Below are positions 1-5,201 of a stretch of DNA of 5,859 nt, in pieces. Position 1 is the stretch's first letter, and every line of letters starts with the position of its first letter. The position numbers and the translations under genes were made by a program. The DNA lies in the NCBI GenBank assembly GCA_015228695.1, contig JADGDA010000162.1, forward strand, positions 1 to 5,859, given 5' to 3'. The notes under the pieces were generated by a model. It worked only from the letters and a program-made list of their open reading frames with translations. It was not told the origin of the DNA and did no database searches. The stretch comes from Alphaproteobacteria bacterium (GTDB lineage Bacteria > Pseudomonadota > Alphaproteobacteria > Rhodospirillales > Rhodospirillaceae).

Positions 1-1
1 G

Positions 2-472
2 TCCGACAGTCTCGCCCCTCCGTCCAAGTGCCCGCCCACCGACGCCTACAACGCGGACTTCCTGATGTCGTACCTCGCCAAACGGCTGGCTTTGGTGCAG
101 GCCCGGAACCAGCCGTTGTCGGTGGCCATGTTCTACGTCCCGAGCGTTTCCGGAATCCGGGAACGGTTCGGCGTCGCCGCCGAGGGGCATTTTCTGAGCC
201 AGATCGGCCATTGGATCGGAGGTCTCCTGCGCGCGGAGGATCTTTGCGCCTACCTCGGCAACAACGAGTTCTGCGTGGCGCTGCCCGACACCCCCATCGG
301 CGAGGCCCAGATCGTGATGCAGCGGATCGCGGGGGTTCTGTCGCACACCGACTTCGCCGTGCCCGACGTCTACGAGGTCGTGCGCGCGTGGGTCCAGGTG
401 GGGGGCGACGAAACCGGTCCCTACGACACGCCCGACAGCATCGTGAGGCGCGCCCGCCGGATGCTTGGCTGA
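2..472 (+). CDS. Degenerate GGDEF-domain protein, 5' truncated by window edge
   Basis: The reading frame is open from the left edge, so the start lies outside the window. The ATG at 65 is probably internal, because residues before it (TDAYNADFL, about nt 38-64) align with the TGLYNRRFL entry of GGDEF domains. Visible domain landmarks are PLSVAMFYVP (beta-1), RAED at nt 230-241, GNNEF at nt 257-271 in place of GGDEF, and a C-terminal RRARRMLG resembling the usual RADxALY end. The metal-binding Asp of the FDxDxFK stretch is replaced (FYVPSVS, about nt 131-151), and the substrate Asn of KxIND is replaced by Arg. The signature itself keeps only G, E and F, so diguanylate cyclase activity is unlikely. 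The RxxD inhibitory-site motif is intact, exactly five residues before the signature. Inference: a c-di-GMP receptor or structural domain, as in PopA-like proteins. N-terminal domains (receiver, PAS or other) cannot be seen. It lies 9 nt upstream of the next gene and is probably co-transcribed with it. Confidence 0.85.
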   Translation, partial: SDSLAPPSKCPPTDAYNADFLMSYLAKRLALVQARNQPLSVAMFYVPSVSGIRERFGVAAEGHFLSQIGHWIGGLLRAEDLCAYLGNNEFCVALPDTPIGEAQIVMQRIAGVLSHTDFAVPDVYEVVRAWVQVGGDETGPYDTPDSIVRRARRMLG

Positions 473-481
473 GAGCCGGAG

Positions 482-1147
482 ATGAGGATCGACATCGTCT
501 TCGACATCATCTGCCCATGGTGCTATGTGGGCAAGCGGCGCATCGAACGGGCCATGGCGCAGCGGCCGATGGCGCGGATCGACCTGTGCTGGCGGCCCTT
601 TCTCCTCAATCCGGACATGCCGCCGGACGGCATGGATCACGACAGCTATCTGGAAAGCAAGTTCGGGGGCAGCAACCGGATTCAGCGGGTCTTCGACGCG
701 GTGCGCATCGCCGGAAACGCGCTCGGCATTCCCTTCGATTTCAACCGGATCCGGCGGACCCCGGCAACCGTGAACGCCCACCGGGTCATCCGCTTCGCCG
801 CGGGCAGCGGCCGGCAGGCGGATGTGGTCGAGGACCTGTTCCACGCCTACTTCGTGGACGGCGCCGACCTCGGCGACGACGAAGTGCTGGTGGGCGCCGC
901 CGAGCGGGCCGGGCTGGACGGGGAGACCCTGCGCGCGCACCTGCGTTCGGACACGGACGTCACCAACATCTTCAACGACAACGCCCGCGCCCACCGGACC
1001 GGGGTGAGCGGGGTTCCGTGCTTCGTCTTCAACGACAGCTTCGCCATCGCCGGAGCCCAGGAAATCGACGTGTTCGTCCGTCTCATCGATCTGGCCATCG
1101 AGAGCGAGGATTACGACTTCCTGTCGAATTCAGCCCGCAAGGGATAG
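482..1147 (+). CDS. DsbA-family (FrnE-like) thiol oxidoreductase
   Basis: A 221-residue protein with a thioredoxin-fold start (MRIDIVFDIICPWCYVGK) and a CPWC redox pair at residues 11-14. An alpha-helical insertion occupies the middle, and the cis-proline loop GVSGVP ends at residue 179, followed by FxIAGAQ (about 187-193). This order, length and CPWCYVGK motif are typical of FrnE-like members of the DsbA / 2-hydroxychromene-2-carboxylate isomerase superfamily. The Cys-Pro-Trp-Cys pair favours the FrnE/oxidoreductase side over the isomerase. There is no signal peptide, so it is presumably cytoplasmic. Proposed roles in this family are disulfide exchange or isomerisation, often linked to oxidative stress; substrates are unknown. 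The ATG at 482 is the natural start because the fold begins at once. A weak GAGAG lies at 471-475. It follows the GGDEF gene by 9 nt, and its 3' end overlaps the convergent hydrolase gene by 18 bp. Confidence 0.9.
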   Translation: MRIDIVFDIICPWCYVGKRRIERAMAQRPMARIDLCWRPFLLNPDMPPDGMDHDSYLESKFGGSNRIQRVFDAVRIAGNALGIPFDFNRIRRTPATVNAHRVIRFAAGSGRQADVVEDLFHAYFVDGADLGDDEVLVGAAERAGLDGETLRAHLRSDTDVTNIFNDNARAHRTGVSGVPCFVFNDSFAIAGAQEIDVFVRLIDLAIESEDYDFLSNSARKG

Positions 1148-1987
1148 AAAGTCCCGCACCTCGCGGATGTGCTCCGGCCGCATGAGCGAGGGGGCATGGC
1201 CGCAATCGGCGTACTCGACGACCCGGCAATCCGGGTGCCGGGCCTTCATGCCCGCCGCCGTGTCGGCGGAGAGCAGCGCCGACGTGGCGCCGCGCAGGAC
1301 CAGGACGGGGCAGGTCACCGCGTCCCAGACCTTCCAAAGATCGACGTCGGCGCTGGCCAGGGCCTGAAACGGGAAAGCGATTCCCGGATCATAACGCACC
1401 ACGAACGAGCCGTCGTCGGTCCGGCGCACGCTGGTTTCGGCGATATGCCGCCACTGGGCGTCGGTCAGGGGACCGAACTGGGCGTGAATTTCACGGAAAT
1501 AGGAGACGGCCCGCTCCATGTCCGCGAACCGGGGGGCCTTCCCCAGATAGGTCAGGATCGACGCCAGCGCCGATTTGGAAACGAAGGGGCCGACGTCGTT
1601 GAGAACCATCGGAGACCCCGGCATGGATGCCAGCACGAATCCGATCAGGCCGCCCATGGAGGTCCCGACCCAATCCACCTGCTCGGCCCCGCTGCGGGCG
1701 ATGAGCACGGTCATGTCGGACAGATATTGGGGAATGTCATAAAGGGAAGGGTCCGTCAGCCAATCGCTCCGCCCCCGTCCCACCACGTCCGGGCACAGCA
1801 CCCGATGATCCTCTGCCAAATCCCGCGCCAGGGCATCGAAGTCGCGCCCGTTGCGGGTCAGGCCATGGACGCAGACGACCACTCTGCGGTTGTGGGCGTC
1901 ACCCCACTGGGTATAGGCGACACGGTGAAACCCGAGACGGCTCGCCCCCAGATAGGAGCGTTCCGTCATGCCCTCGCCCGGCGCCAT
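1130..1987 (-). CDS. Alpha/beta-fold hydrolase
   Basis: A 285-residue single-domain alpha/beta hydrolase. Visible landmarks are the oxyanion loop HGLTRNGRDF (41-50), DVVGRGRSDW (67-76), the nucleophile elbow GTSMGG (108-113, Ser110), LNDVGP (129-134) and the catalytic His in GHAPSLM (His264). After strand beta-7, relatives I recall carry RGxxSDLL with the catalytic Asp, but here it reads RGATSALL, with Ala at 237. The acid would have to be another residue, for example Asp131 after beta-6, Asp242, or none. Substrate cannot be predicted; it could be an esterase, lactonase or C-C hydrolase. No signal peptide is visible. The ATG at 1987 lies 1 nt beyond the stop of the upstream flavin reductase gene (TGAGATG), suggesting translational coupling. 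An ATG at 1969, giving MTERSYLG, is an equally good start with a close GAGGG before it. Confidence 0.9.
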   Translation of the reverse strand: MAPGEGMTERSYLGASRLGFHRVAYTQWGDAHNRRVVVCVHGLTRNGRDFDALARDLAEDHRVLCPDVVGRGRSDWLTDPSLYDIPQYLSDMTVLIARSGAEQVDWVGTSMGGLIGFVLASMPGSPMVLNDVGPFVSKSALASILTYLGKAPRFADMERAVSYFREIHAQFGPLTDAQWRHIAETSVRRTDDGSFVVRYDPGIAFPFQALASADVDLWKVWDAVTCPVLVLRGATSALLSADTAAGMKARHPDCRVVEYADCGHAPSLMRPEHIREVRDFLSLAG

Positions 1988-1988
1988 C

Positions 1989-2480
1989 TCAGGAACCCGG
2001 AGGGGTCGGACCCAACGTGTGATAGCCGGACCGGAAATAAAGCAGGGGGCTTCCCCCGGCGGCGGACGACGTCCGGGTGACCCGCCCGACGATGATCACA
2101 TGATCCCCGCCGTCCAGAACCCGGTCCACGTCGCATTCGATTTCGGCGAGACAGGCCTCGATGATCGGCGCGCCGTTCTGCCCCGGACGGCACTTCAGAT
2201 TCGCCCACCGGTCGCCGTCGCGGGTGGCGAAGCGGATGGAAACGTCCTTCTGGTTCTCGTGCAGGATGTTCACCGCGAAGGGGCCGGTCCGGTAGAGGTC
2301 GAGATCGCCGGTGCGGCGGTCCAGACAGACCTGGATCAGCGGCGGGTCCAGGGAAAGGGAGGAAAACGCGCTGACGGTGACGCCGGCCCGGCGCCCATCG
2401 GCGGCGGCGGCGGTAACCACGGTCACCCCCGAGGCGAAGCAGGCCAGAGCGTTACGGAATGATCGCGGATCGACGGTCAT
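1989..2480 (-). CDS. Flavin reductase family protein (FMN-dependent)
   Basis: A 163-residue flavin reductase domain covering essentially the whole protein. The motif order matches the short-chain HpaC/ActVB-like family: FASGVTVVT (15-23), GVTVSAFSSLSLDPPL (33-48, flavin-binding), CLDRR (52-56), FAVNIL (68-73), RFATRDGDRW (83-92), GGDHVIIVGRV (124-134) and PLLYF (145-149). Members reduce free FMN or FAD with NAD(P)H, usually to feed a two-component monooxygenase; no oxygenase lies in this window. The frame stays open upstream to an ATG at 2642, but that extension runs into motA and has no family similarity. The ATG at 2480 places MTVDPRSFRNAL at the expected domain start, with a GGGGTG-type weak ribosome site before it. 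It is the first gene of a two-gene minus-strand operon with the hydrolase. Confidence 0.92.
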   Translation of the reverse strand: MTVDPRSFRNALACFASGVTVVTAAAADGRRAGVTVSAFSSLSLDPPLIQVCLDRRTGDLDLYRTGPFAVNILHENQKDVSIRFATRDGDRWANLKCRPGQNGAPIIEACLAEIECDVDRVLDGGDHVIIVGRVTRTSSAAGGSPLLYFRSGYHTLGPTPPGS

Positions 2481-2528
2481 GGGCACCCCGGAACCAGACG
2501 AAGGCCAAGCGGCAAGGCCAGACACTGC

Positions 2529-2558
2529 TTTACTGCCGCACGACCGCTGGACTATAAC
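2529..2558 (+). promoter_or_regulatory. Candidate sigma70-type promoter for motA operon
   Basis: Within the 124-bp divergent region, TTTACT (2529-2534) and TATAAC (2553-2558) are separated by 18 bp. They match the -35 and -10 consensus at 4/6 and 5/6, in an otherwise very GC-rich stretch. This would leave a leader of about 40 nt before the motA ATG. A spaced dyad GCGGCA (2509-2514) / TGCCGC (2534-2539) overlaps the -35 and could be an operator. I saw no good sigma54 (GG-N10-GC) or sigma28 site facing motA. This is inference from sequence only. Confidence 0.4.
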
Positions 2559-2604
2559 ATGTGTCCGGGATCCGACGCCACACCCGACGCCATCGTGGAA
2601 ACCC

Positions 2605-3465
2605 ATGTTTACGATTCTTGGCTTCATCGTCGTATTCGTCACCGTCTTCGGCGGCTATATGGCCCAAGGCGGCCACATGGCCGTGCTGTTCCAGCCCTTC
2701 GAGTTTCTGATCATCCTGGGTGCGGCGTTCGGCAGTTTCATGATCGGCAACCCCAAGGACGTCGTCCTGGGCACGGCCAAATCCATCGGTCTCATTCTCA
2801 AGGGAACACGGCACAACAAGGCGACCTACCTTGAGACCCTGAGCATGCTCTACACCATCTTCCGGCTTGCCAAGACCAAGGGCGATCTCGCCCTTGAAAG
2901 CCACGTCGAGAAGCCTTCGGAAAGCCCGCTGTTCCAGAGATTCCCCGGAATCATGGCCGACCATCACACCCTTGAATTCCTGTGCGACTATCTGCGCCTG
3001 CTGACCCTCGGCACCAACAATTCCCACGAGGTCGAGACCATCATCGACGCCGAGATCGAGGCGCACCACCACGAACTCGCCGCCCGGGCCGGCGCGGTCA
3101 CCAACATGGGCGACGCCTTGCCGGCGCTGGGCATCGTCGCCGCCGTGCTGGGCGTGATCCATACCATGGGCTCCATCACCGAGCCGCCGGAGGTCTTGGG
3201 CCATCTGATCGGCGGTGCCCTGGTCGGAACCTTTTTCGGCGTGCTCGTGGCGTATGGGTTCGTCACGCCCATCGCAAACAATCTGACCGCCGTGTTCAAC
3301 ACGGAGACCGTCTACCTGAACTGCATCAAGATGGGACTGCTGGCGCACATGCAAGGCTATGCCCCGCAGGTTTCCATCGAGTTCGCGCGCAAGGGCCTGC
3401 CCGGTTCCATAAGACCCTCATTCTCGGAGCTTGAGGACGCCATCGGCAACCTGTCCTCCGAGTAG
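2605..3465 (+). CDS. motA: Flagellar motor stator protein MotA
   Basis: A 286-residue inner-membrane protein with four predicted membrane spans: about 2-20, 33-49, 172-188 and 204-224. A large cytoplasmic loop lies between spans 2 and 3. Known essential prolines fall at the same positions as in E. coli MotA, Pro173 (ALPALGIVAAV) and Pro222 (FVTPIANN). In the loop, Glu98 is present, and Lys90 stands where E. coli has Arg90; these residues contact FliG in the rotor. Together with MotB it forms the proton-driven stator. The frame is open well upstream, but family homology begins at the ATG at 2605, so I chose that start; GGAA at 2597-2600 is its likely ribosome site. motB follows after 30 nt with no terminator, indicating one transcript. 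Confidence 0.97.
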   Translation: MFTILGFIVVFVTVFGGYMAQGGHMAVLFQPFEFLIILGAAFGSFMIGNPKDVVLGTAKSIGLILKGTRHNKATYLETLSMLYTIFRLAKTKGDLALESHVEKPSESPLFQRFPGIMADHHTLEFLCDYLRLLTLGTNNSHEVETIIDAEIEAHHHELAARAGAVTNMGDALPALGIVAAVLGVIHTMGSITEPPEVLGHLIGGALVGTFFGVLVAYGFVTPIANNLTAVFNTETVYLNCIKMGLLAHMQGYAPQVSIEFARKGLPGSIRPSFSELEDAIGNLSSE

Positions 3466-3495
3466 TCGTCCCGATTTTCCCCGGACCCAGAGGCC

Positions 3496-4452
3496 ATGGC
3501 GGAAGAAGCAACCTCGGTCACGATCATCAAGCGTGGGAAGAAGTGCCCCCATTCCCATCATGGTGGGGCCTGGAAGGTGGCCTACGCCGACTTCGTGACC
3601 GCAATGATGGCCTTTTTCCTGCTGCTCTGGCTGCTGAACGCGGTGACCGAGGAGCAGTTGTCCGGGTTGTCGAACTATTTCGCGCCGACGTCCGTCTCGA
3701 AGAGCACCAGCGGCGGCGGCGGCATGCTCGGCGGGCAGGTCATCGGCGAGGGCGCCATGCCGTCCAAGACCGCCTCCCCCAGCGTCACCACGAGTCTGCC
3801 CCCCCCCTCCATGGGGAAGCTGGGCGAGGACGAGGGCGAGGGCAGCGACCGCGGCATCACCGACGAGGAAGCCGCCGCCCGCCAGGAGCAGGTGCAGTTC
3901 GAGGAGGCCGCCGACAGGCTGCGCATCGCGATGCAGATGAACCCGGACCTCCGCGGGCTGGCGCAGAACATCCTCGTGGACAACACGGCCGAGGGGCTGC
4001 GCATCCAGCTCGTCGACCAGGAGGGAACCTCCATGTTCCCCGCCGGCACCAGCGACATGCTCGACCACACCAAAAGAATGCTGGCCCTGGTCGCGCGGGT
4101 CGTCAACGCGCTGCCGCAGAAGATCTCGATTTCCGGCCATACGGATTCGGTCCCGTTTCCCGACCCCTCCGGGTACAGCAACTGGGAGTTGTCCGCCGAC
4201 CGCGCCCTGGCGACCCGGCGCGTCCTTCTCAGCGCCGGCGTCAACCCGGACCGCGTGGCCCGCGTGGTCGGCCGCGCGGATACCGATCCGCTGGTCAAGG
4301 AACAGCCCGCCGACGCGCGCAACCGCCGAATCAGCATCGTCATGTTGCGCGACGTGACCGGCAAGCCCGAGGACGCTCCGCCTCCGCTCCCCCTGACCCG
4401 GCCGCCGGCGAAGGGCGGCGGGTCCGCGCCCGCTCCCACCAAGGGGCACTGA
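3496..4452 (+). CDS. motB: Flagellar motor stator protein MotB
   Basis: A 318-residue protein with a short basic cytoplasmic N-terminus and a single membrane span at about 31-50. The proton-carrying Asp is at position 32 (WKVAYADFVTAMMAF), the same number as in E. coli. Next come a plug-like segment (about 51-64), a Gly/Pro/Ser-rich linker (about 70-125) and an acidic, helical stretch (about 121-145). The C-terminal OmpA-like peptidoglycan-binding domain shows GHTDS (214-218), NWELSADRA (229-237) and NRRISI (276-281). A Pro-rich tail (about 291-318) extends beyond it. It anchors MotA to the cell wall and forms the ion path with it. The ATG at 3496 has AGAGG only 2 nt upstream, so the ribosome site is tightly spaced. 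The stop TGA directly abuts the ATG of the RDD gene. Confidence 0.97.
   Translation: MAEEATSVTIIKRGKKCPHSHHGGAWKVAYADFVTAMMAFFLLLWLLNAVTEEQLSGLSNYFAPTSVSKSTSGGGGMLGGQVIGEGAMPSKTASPSVTTSLPPPSMGKLGEDEGEGSDRGITDEEAAARQEQVQFEEAADRLRIAMQMNPDLRGLAQNILVDNTAEGLRIQLVDQEGTSMFPAGTSDMLDHTKRMLALVARVVNALPQKISISGHTDSVPFPDPSGYSNWELSADRALATRRVLLSAGVNPDRVARVVGRADTDPLVKEQPADARNRRISIVMLRDVTGKPEDAPPPLPLTRPPAKGGGSAPAPTKGH
4441..4446 (+). promoter_or_regulatory. Ribosome binding site for the RDD gene, inside motB
   Basis: AAGGGG lies within the last codons of motB, 6 nt before the ATG at 4453. It is the best-looking ribosome site in the window and supports both the chosen start and translation directly following motB termination at TGAATG. 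Confidence 0.6.
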
Positions 4453-4947
4453 ATGGTTTCCCTGCTTCCCGGCCCCGGATACGGCGGTCATGCGGCGGGG
4501 GGGCCGGACCCCCTGGTCCAACCCGAGTTCTTCGAGGGCGTCATCCTGAAGCGGGTGCTCGCCTATATGGTCGACGCCGTGTTGTCGGGGCTTCTGCTGG
4601 CCGCCGCCTATGTGGCGATGCTGGTTGCGGGGCTGCTTACCCTTGGGCTCGCCATGCCCTTTCTCCCCCTCGTGGCGGTCTTCATCCCGCTGGCCTATCT
4701 CGTCCTGCCCATCGCCTCCCGCCATCAGGCGACCCCGGGGATGCGCCTTTTCGGGATTCGCGTTGAGACGTTCCAAGGTCCCCGGCCCACTCTTTTCCAG
4801 GCGTTTCTGCGCACGGCACTGTTTTTCGTCATCCTTGCCGCCACGGGCTCATTGGCGCTTCTGGTCGTTCCGTTCAATGCCCGGCGTCTCGCCCTGCACG
4901 ATCTGCTGTCCGGAACGATGGTGCTGAACCGGGTGGAAACGGCATAG
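4453..4947 (+). CDS. RDD family membrane protein
   Basis: A 164-residue integral membrane protein of the RDD family. The defining residues are visible: Arg34 and Asp41 in KRVLAYMVD, ATPGMRLFGIRV (93-104) in the loop after span 2, and RLALHDLLSGT (145-155) at the C-terminus. Three hydrophobic spans lie at about 42-62, 66-87 and 118-140. Biochemical function is unknown for most of the family; some members are implicated in transport or ion/osmotic stress, which is not evidence for this one. Its ATG directly follows the motB stop with a good AAGGGG site, so it is translated with the stator genes. From memory, RDD genes often sit next to bpt in alphaproteobacteria, and bpt is the next gene here. 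The last codons and stop lie in a 13-bp sequence repeated 182 bp downstream. Confidence 0.9.
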   Translation: MVSLLPGPGYGGHAAGGPDPLVQPEFFEGVILKRVLAYMVDAVLSGLLLAAAYVAMLVAGLLTLGLAMPFLPLVAVFIPLAYLVLPIASRHQATPGMRLFGIRVETFQGPRPTLFQAFLRTALFFVILAATGSLALLVVPFNARRLALHDLLSGTMVLNRVETA

Positions 4948-4948
4948 C
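4936..4948 (+). repeat. 13-bp direct repeat, left copy (RDD gene end)
   Basis: GAAACGGCATAGC covers the last three codons (Glu-Thr-Ala), the TAG stop of the RDD gene and one further base. An identical copy lies at 5118-5130, and the two bracket a 169-bp noncoding, palindrome-rich segment. Confidence 0.75.
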
Positions 4949-5021
4949 AGAGCAATCGGTCGAAGGAAAACGTCCTACGTCGCCGCCCGGAAAGAGGCTT
5001 TTCAACGGCCATTGAGGCCGC

Positions 5022-5040
5022 GCGGAGCGTCAGCGGAGCG
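5022..5040 (+). repeat. Tandem GCGGAGCG pair, 11-bp period
   Basis: GCGGAGCG occurs at 5022-5029 and again at 5033-5040, so the copies start 11 bp apart, about one helical turn. It lies just upstream of a GC-only palindrome. It could be part of a dispersed repeat element or a tandem protein-binding site; sequence alone cannot decide. Confidence 0.5.
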
Positions 5041-5046
5041 AGCCTA

Positions 5047-5062
5047 GCGGCCGGACGGCCGC
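5047..5062. repeat. GC-only palindrome
   Basis: GCGGCCG (5047-5053) and CGGCCGC (5056-5062) are exact inverted copies around GA. In RNA this would be a 6-bp GC stem with a GGAC tetraloop. No T run follows on the plus strand, so it is not a classical terminator, though it could stall polymerase or protect a 3' end. Confidence 0.5.
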
Positions 5063-5090
5063 GCCCGGCAACTGAGGGGGCGAAAAATAA

Positions 5091-5116
5091 GGGTTATCGG
5101 GTTCACCCGATGACCC
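5091..5116. repeat. 26-bp near-perfect palindrome, possible minus-strand terminator or operator
   Basis: Arms GGGTTATCGGGT (5091-5102) and ACCCGATGACCC (5105-5116) pair along their full length with one G-T wobble, giving an 11-bp stem and a TTCA loop in RNA. Read on the minus strand, the stem is followed by TTATTTTTCG (complement of 5081-5090), the form of an intrinsic terminator. On the plus strand no T run follows. No gene on the minus strand would need it, so it could instead be an operator for bpt or the end of a repeat element. Confidence 0.6.
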
Positions 5117-5117
5117 T

Positions 5118-5130
5118 GAAACGGCATAGC
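5118..5130 (+). repeat. 13-bp direct repeat, right copy (bpt leader)
   Basis: GAAACGGCATAGC matches 4936-4948 exactly and begins two bases after the end of the 26-bp palindrome (5116). Here the copy continues into CTTTGCCGT, so that ACGGCA (5121-5126) and TGCCGT (5134-5139) form a 6-bp hairpin; the left copy does not continue that way. Confidence 0.75.
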
Positions 5131-5201
5131 CTTTGCCGTGTGATCCTGTATTATTGTGACGGATGATGAGGGCGGCCCCGGAGGGTCGTGGCGGAAGCGG
5201 C

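Larger units (their letters stand above)
4948..5201. other. Intergenic region rich in inverted and direct repeats
   Basis: No convincing gene is present in these 254 bp between the RDD gene and bpt. In order they contain a short dyad CGGCC/GGCCG (5006-5010 / 5016-5020), a tandem GCGGAGCG pair, a GC-only palindrome, an A-rich patch (CGAAAAATAA, 5081-5090), a 26-bp near-perfect palindrome, and a small hairpin (5121-5139). I see no canonical plus-strand terminator (stem followed by a T run) for the motAB-RDD transcript, and only a weak promoter candidate for bpt. The repeat density is unlike the rest of the window. Confidence 0.7.

Noticed and set aside
28..1185. Open frame of 385 codons on the plus strand across the first two genes
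   Set aside because: Its product is extremely Arg-rich and spans two unrelated genes in another frame; the GGDEF and DsbA frames carry real motifs.
2506..2532. Sigma28-like TAAA-N15-GCCGCTTG on the minus strand
   Set aside because: It matches only 5 of 8 in the -10 part and points toward the flavin reductase instead of motA, so it is probably chance.
2311..2604. N-terminal extension of motA by 98 codons
   Set aside because: It overlaps the flavin reductase gene antisense and has no MotA similarity. MotA homology, and residue numbering matching E. coli Pro173 and Pro222, begin at the ATG at 2605.
2481..2642. N-terminal extension of the flavin reductase by 54 codons
   Set aside because: It would run through the divergent intergenic region into motA, and family similarity begins right after the Met at 2480.
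3418..4776. Long open frame of 452 codons on the minus strand opposite motB and the RDD gene
   Set aside because: It is an antisense shadow caused by high GC at third positions. Its composition is Gly/His/Arg-rich with no recognisable domain, whereas the plus strand carries clear MotB and RDD motifs.
4990..5005. AAAG-AGG-CTTTT as an intrinsic terminator for the motAB-RDD transcript
   Set aside because: The stem would be about 4 bp and AT-rich, too weak to be a terminator.
5149..5154. TATTAT as a -10 box for bpt
   Set aside because: The hexamer is good in isolation, but the only -35-like sequence (TTGCCG, 5133-5138) is 10 bp away, too close, and nothing suitable lies 16-19 bp upstream.
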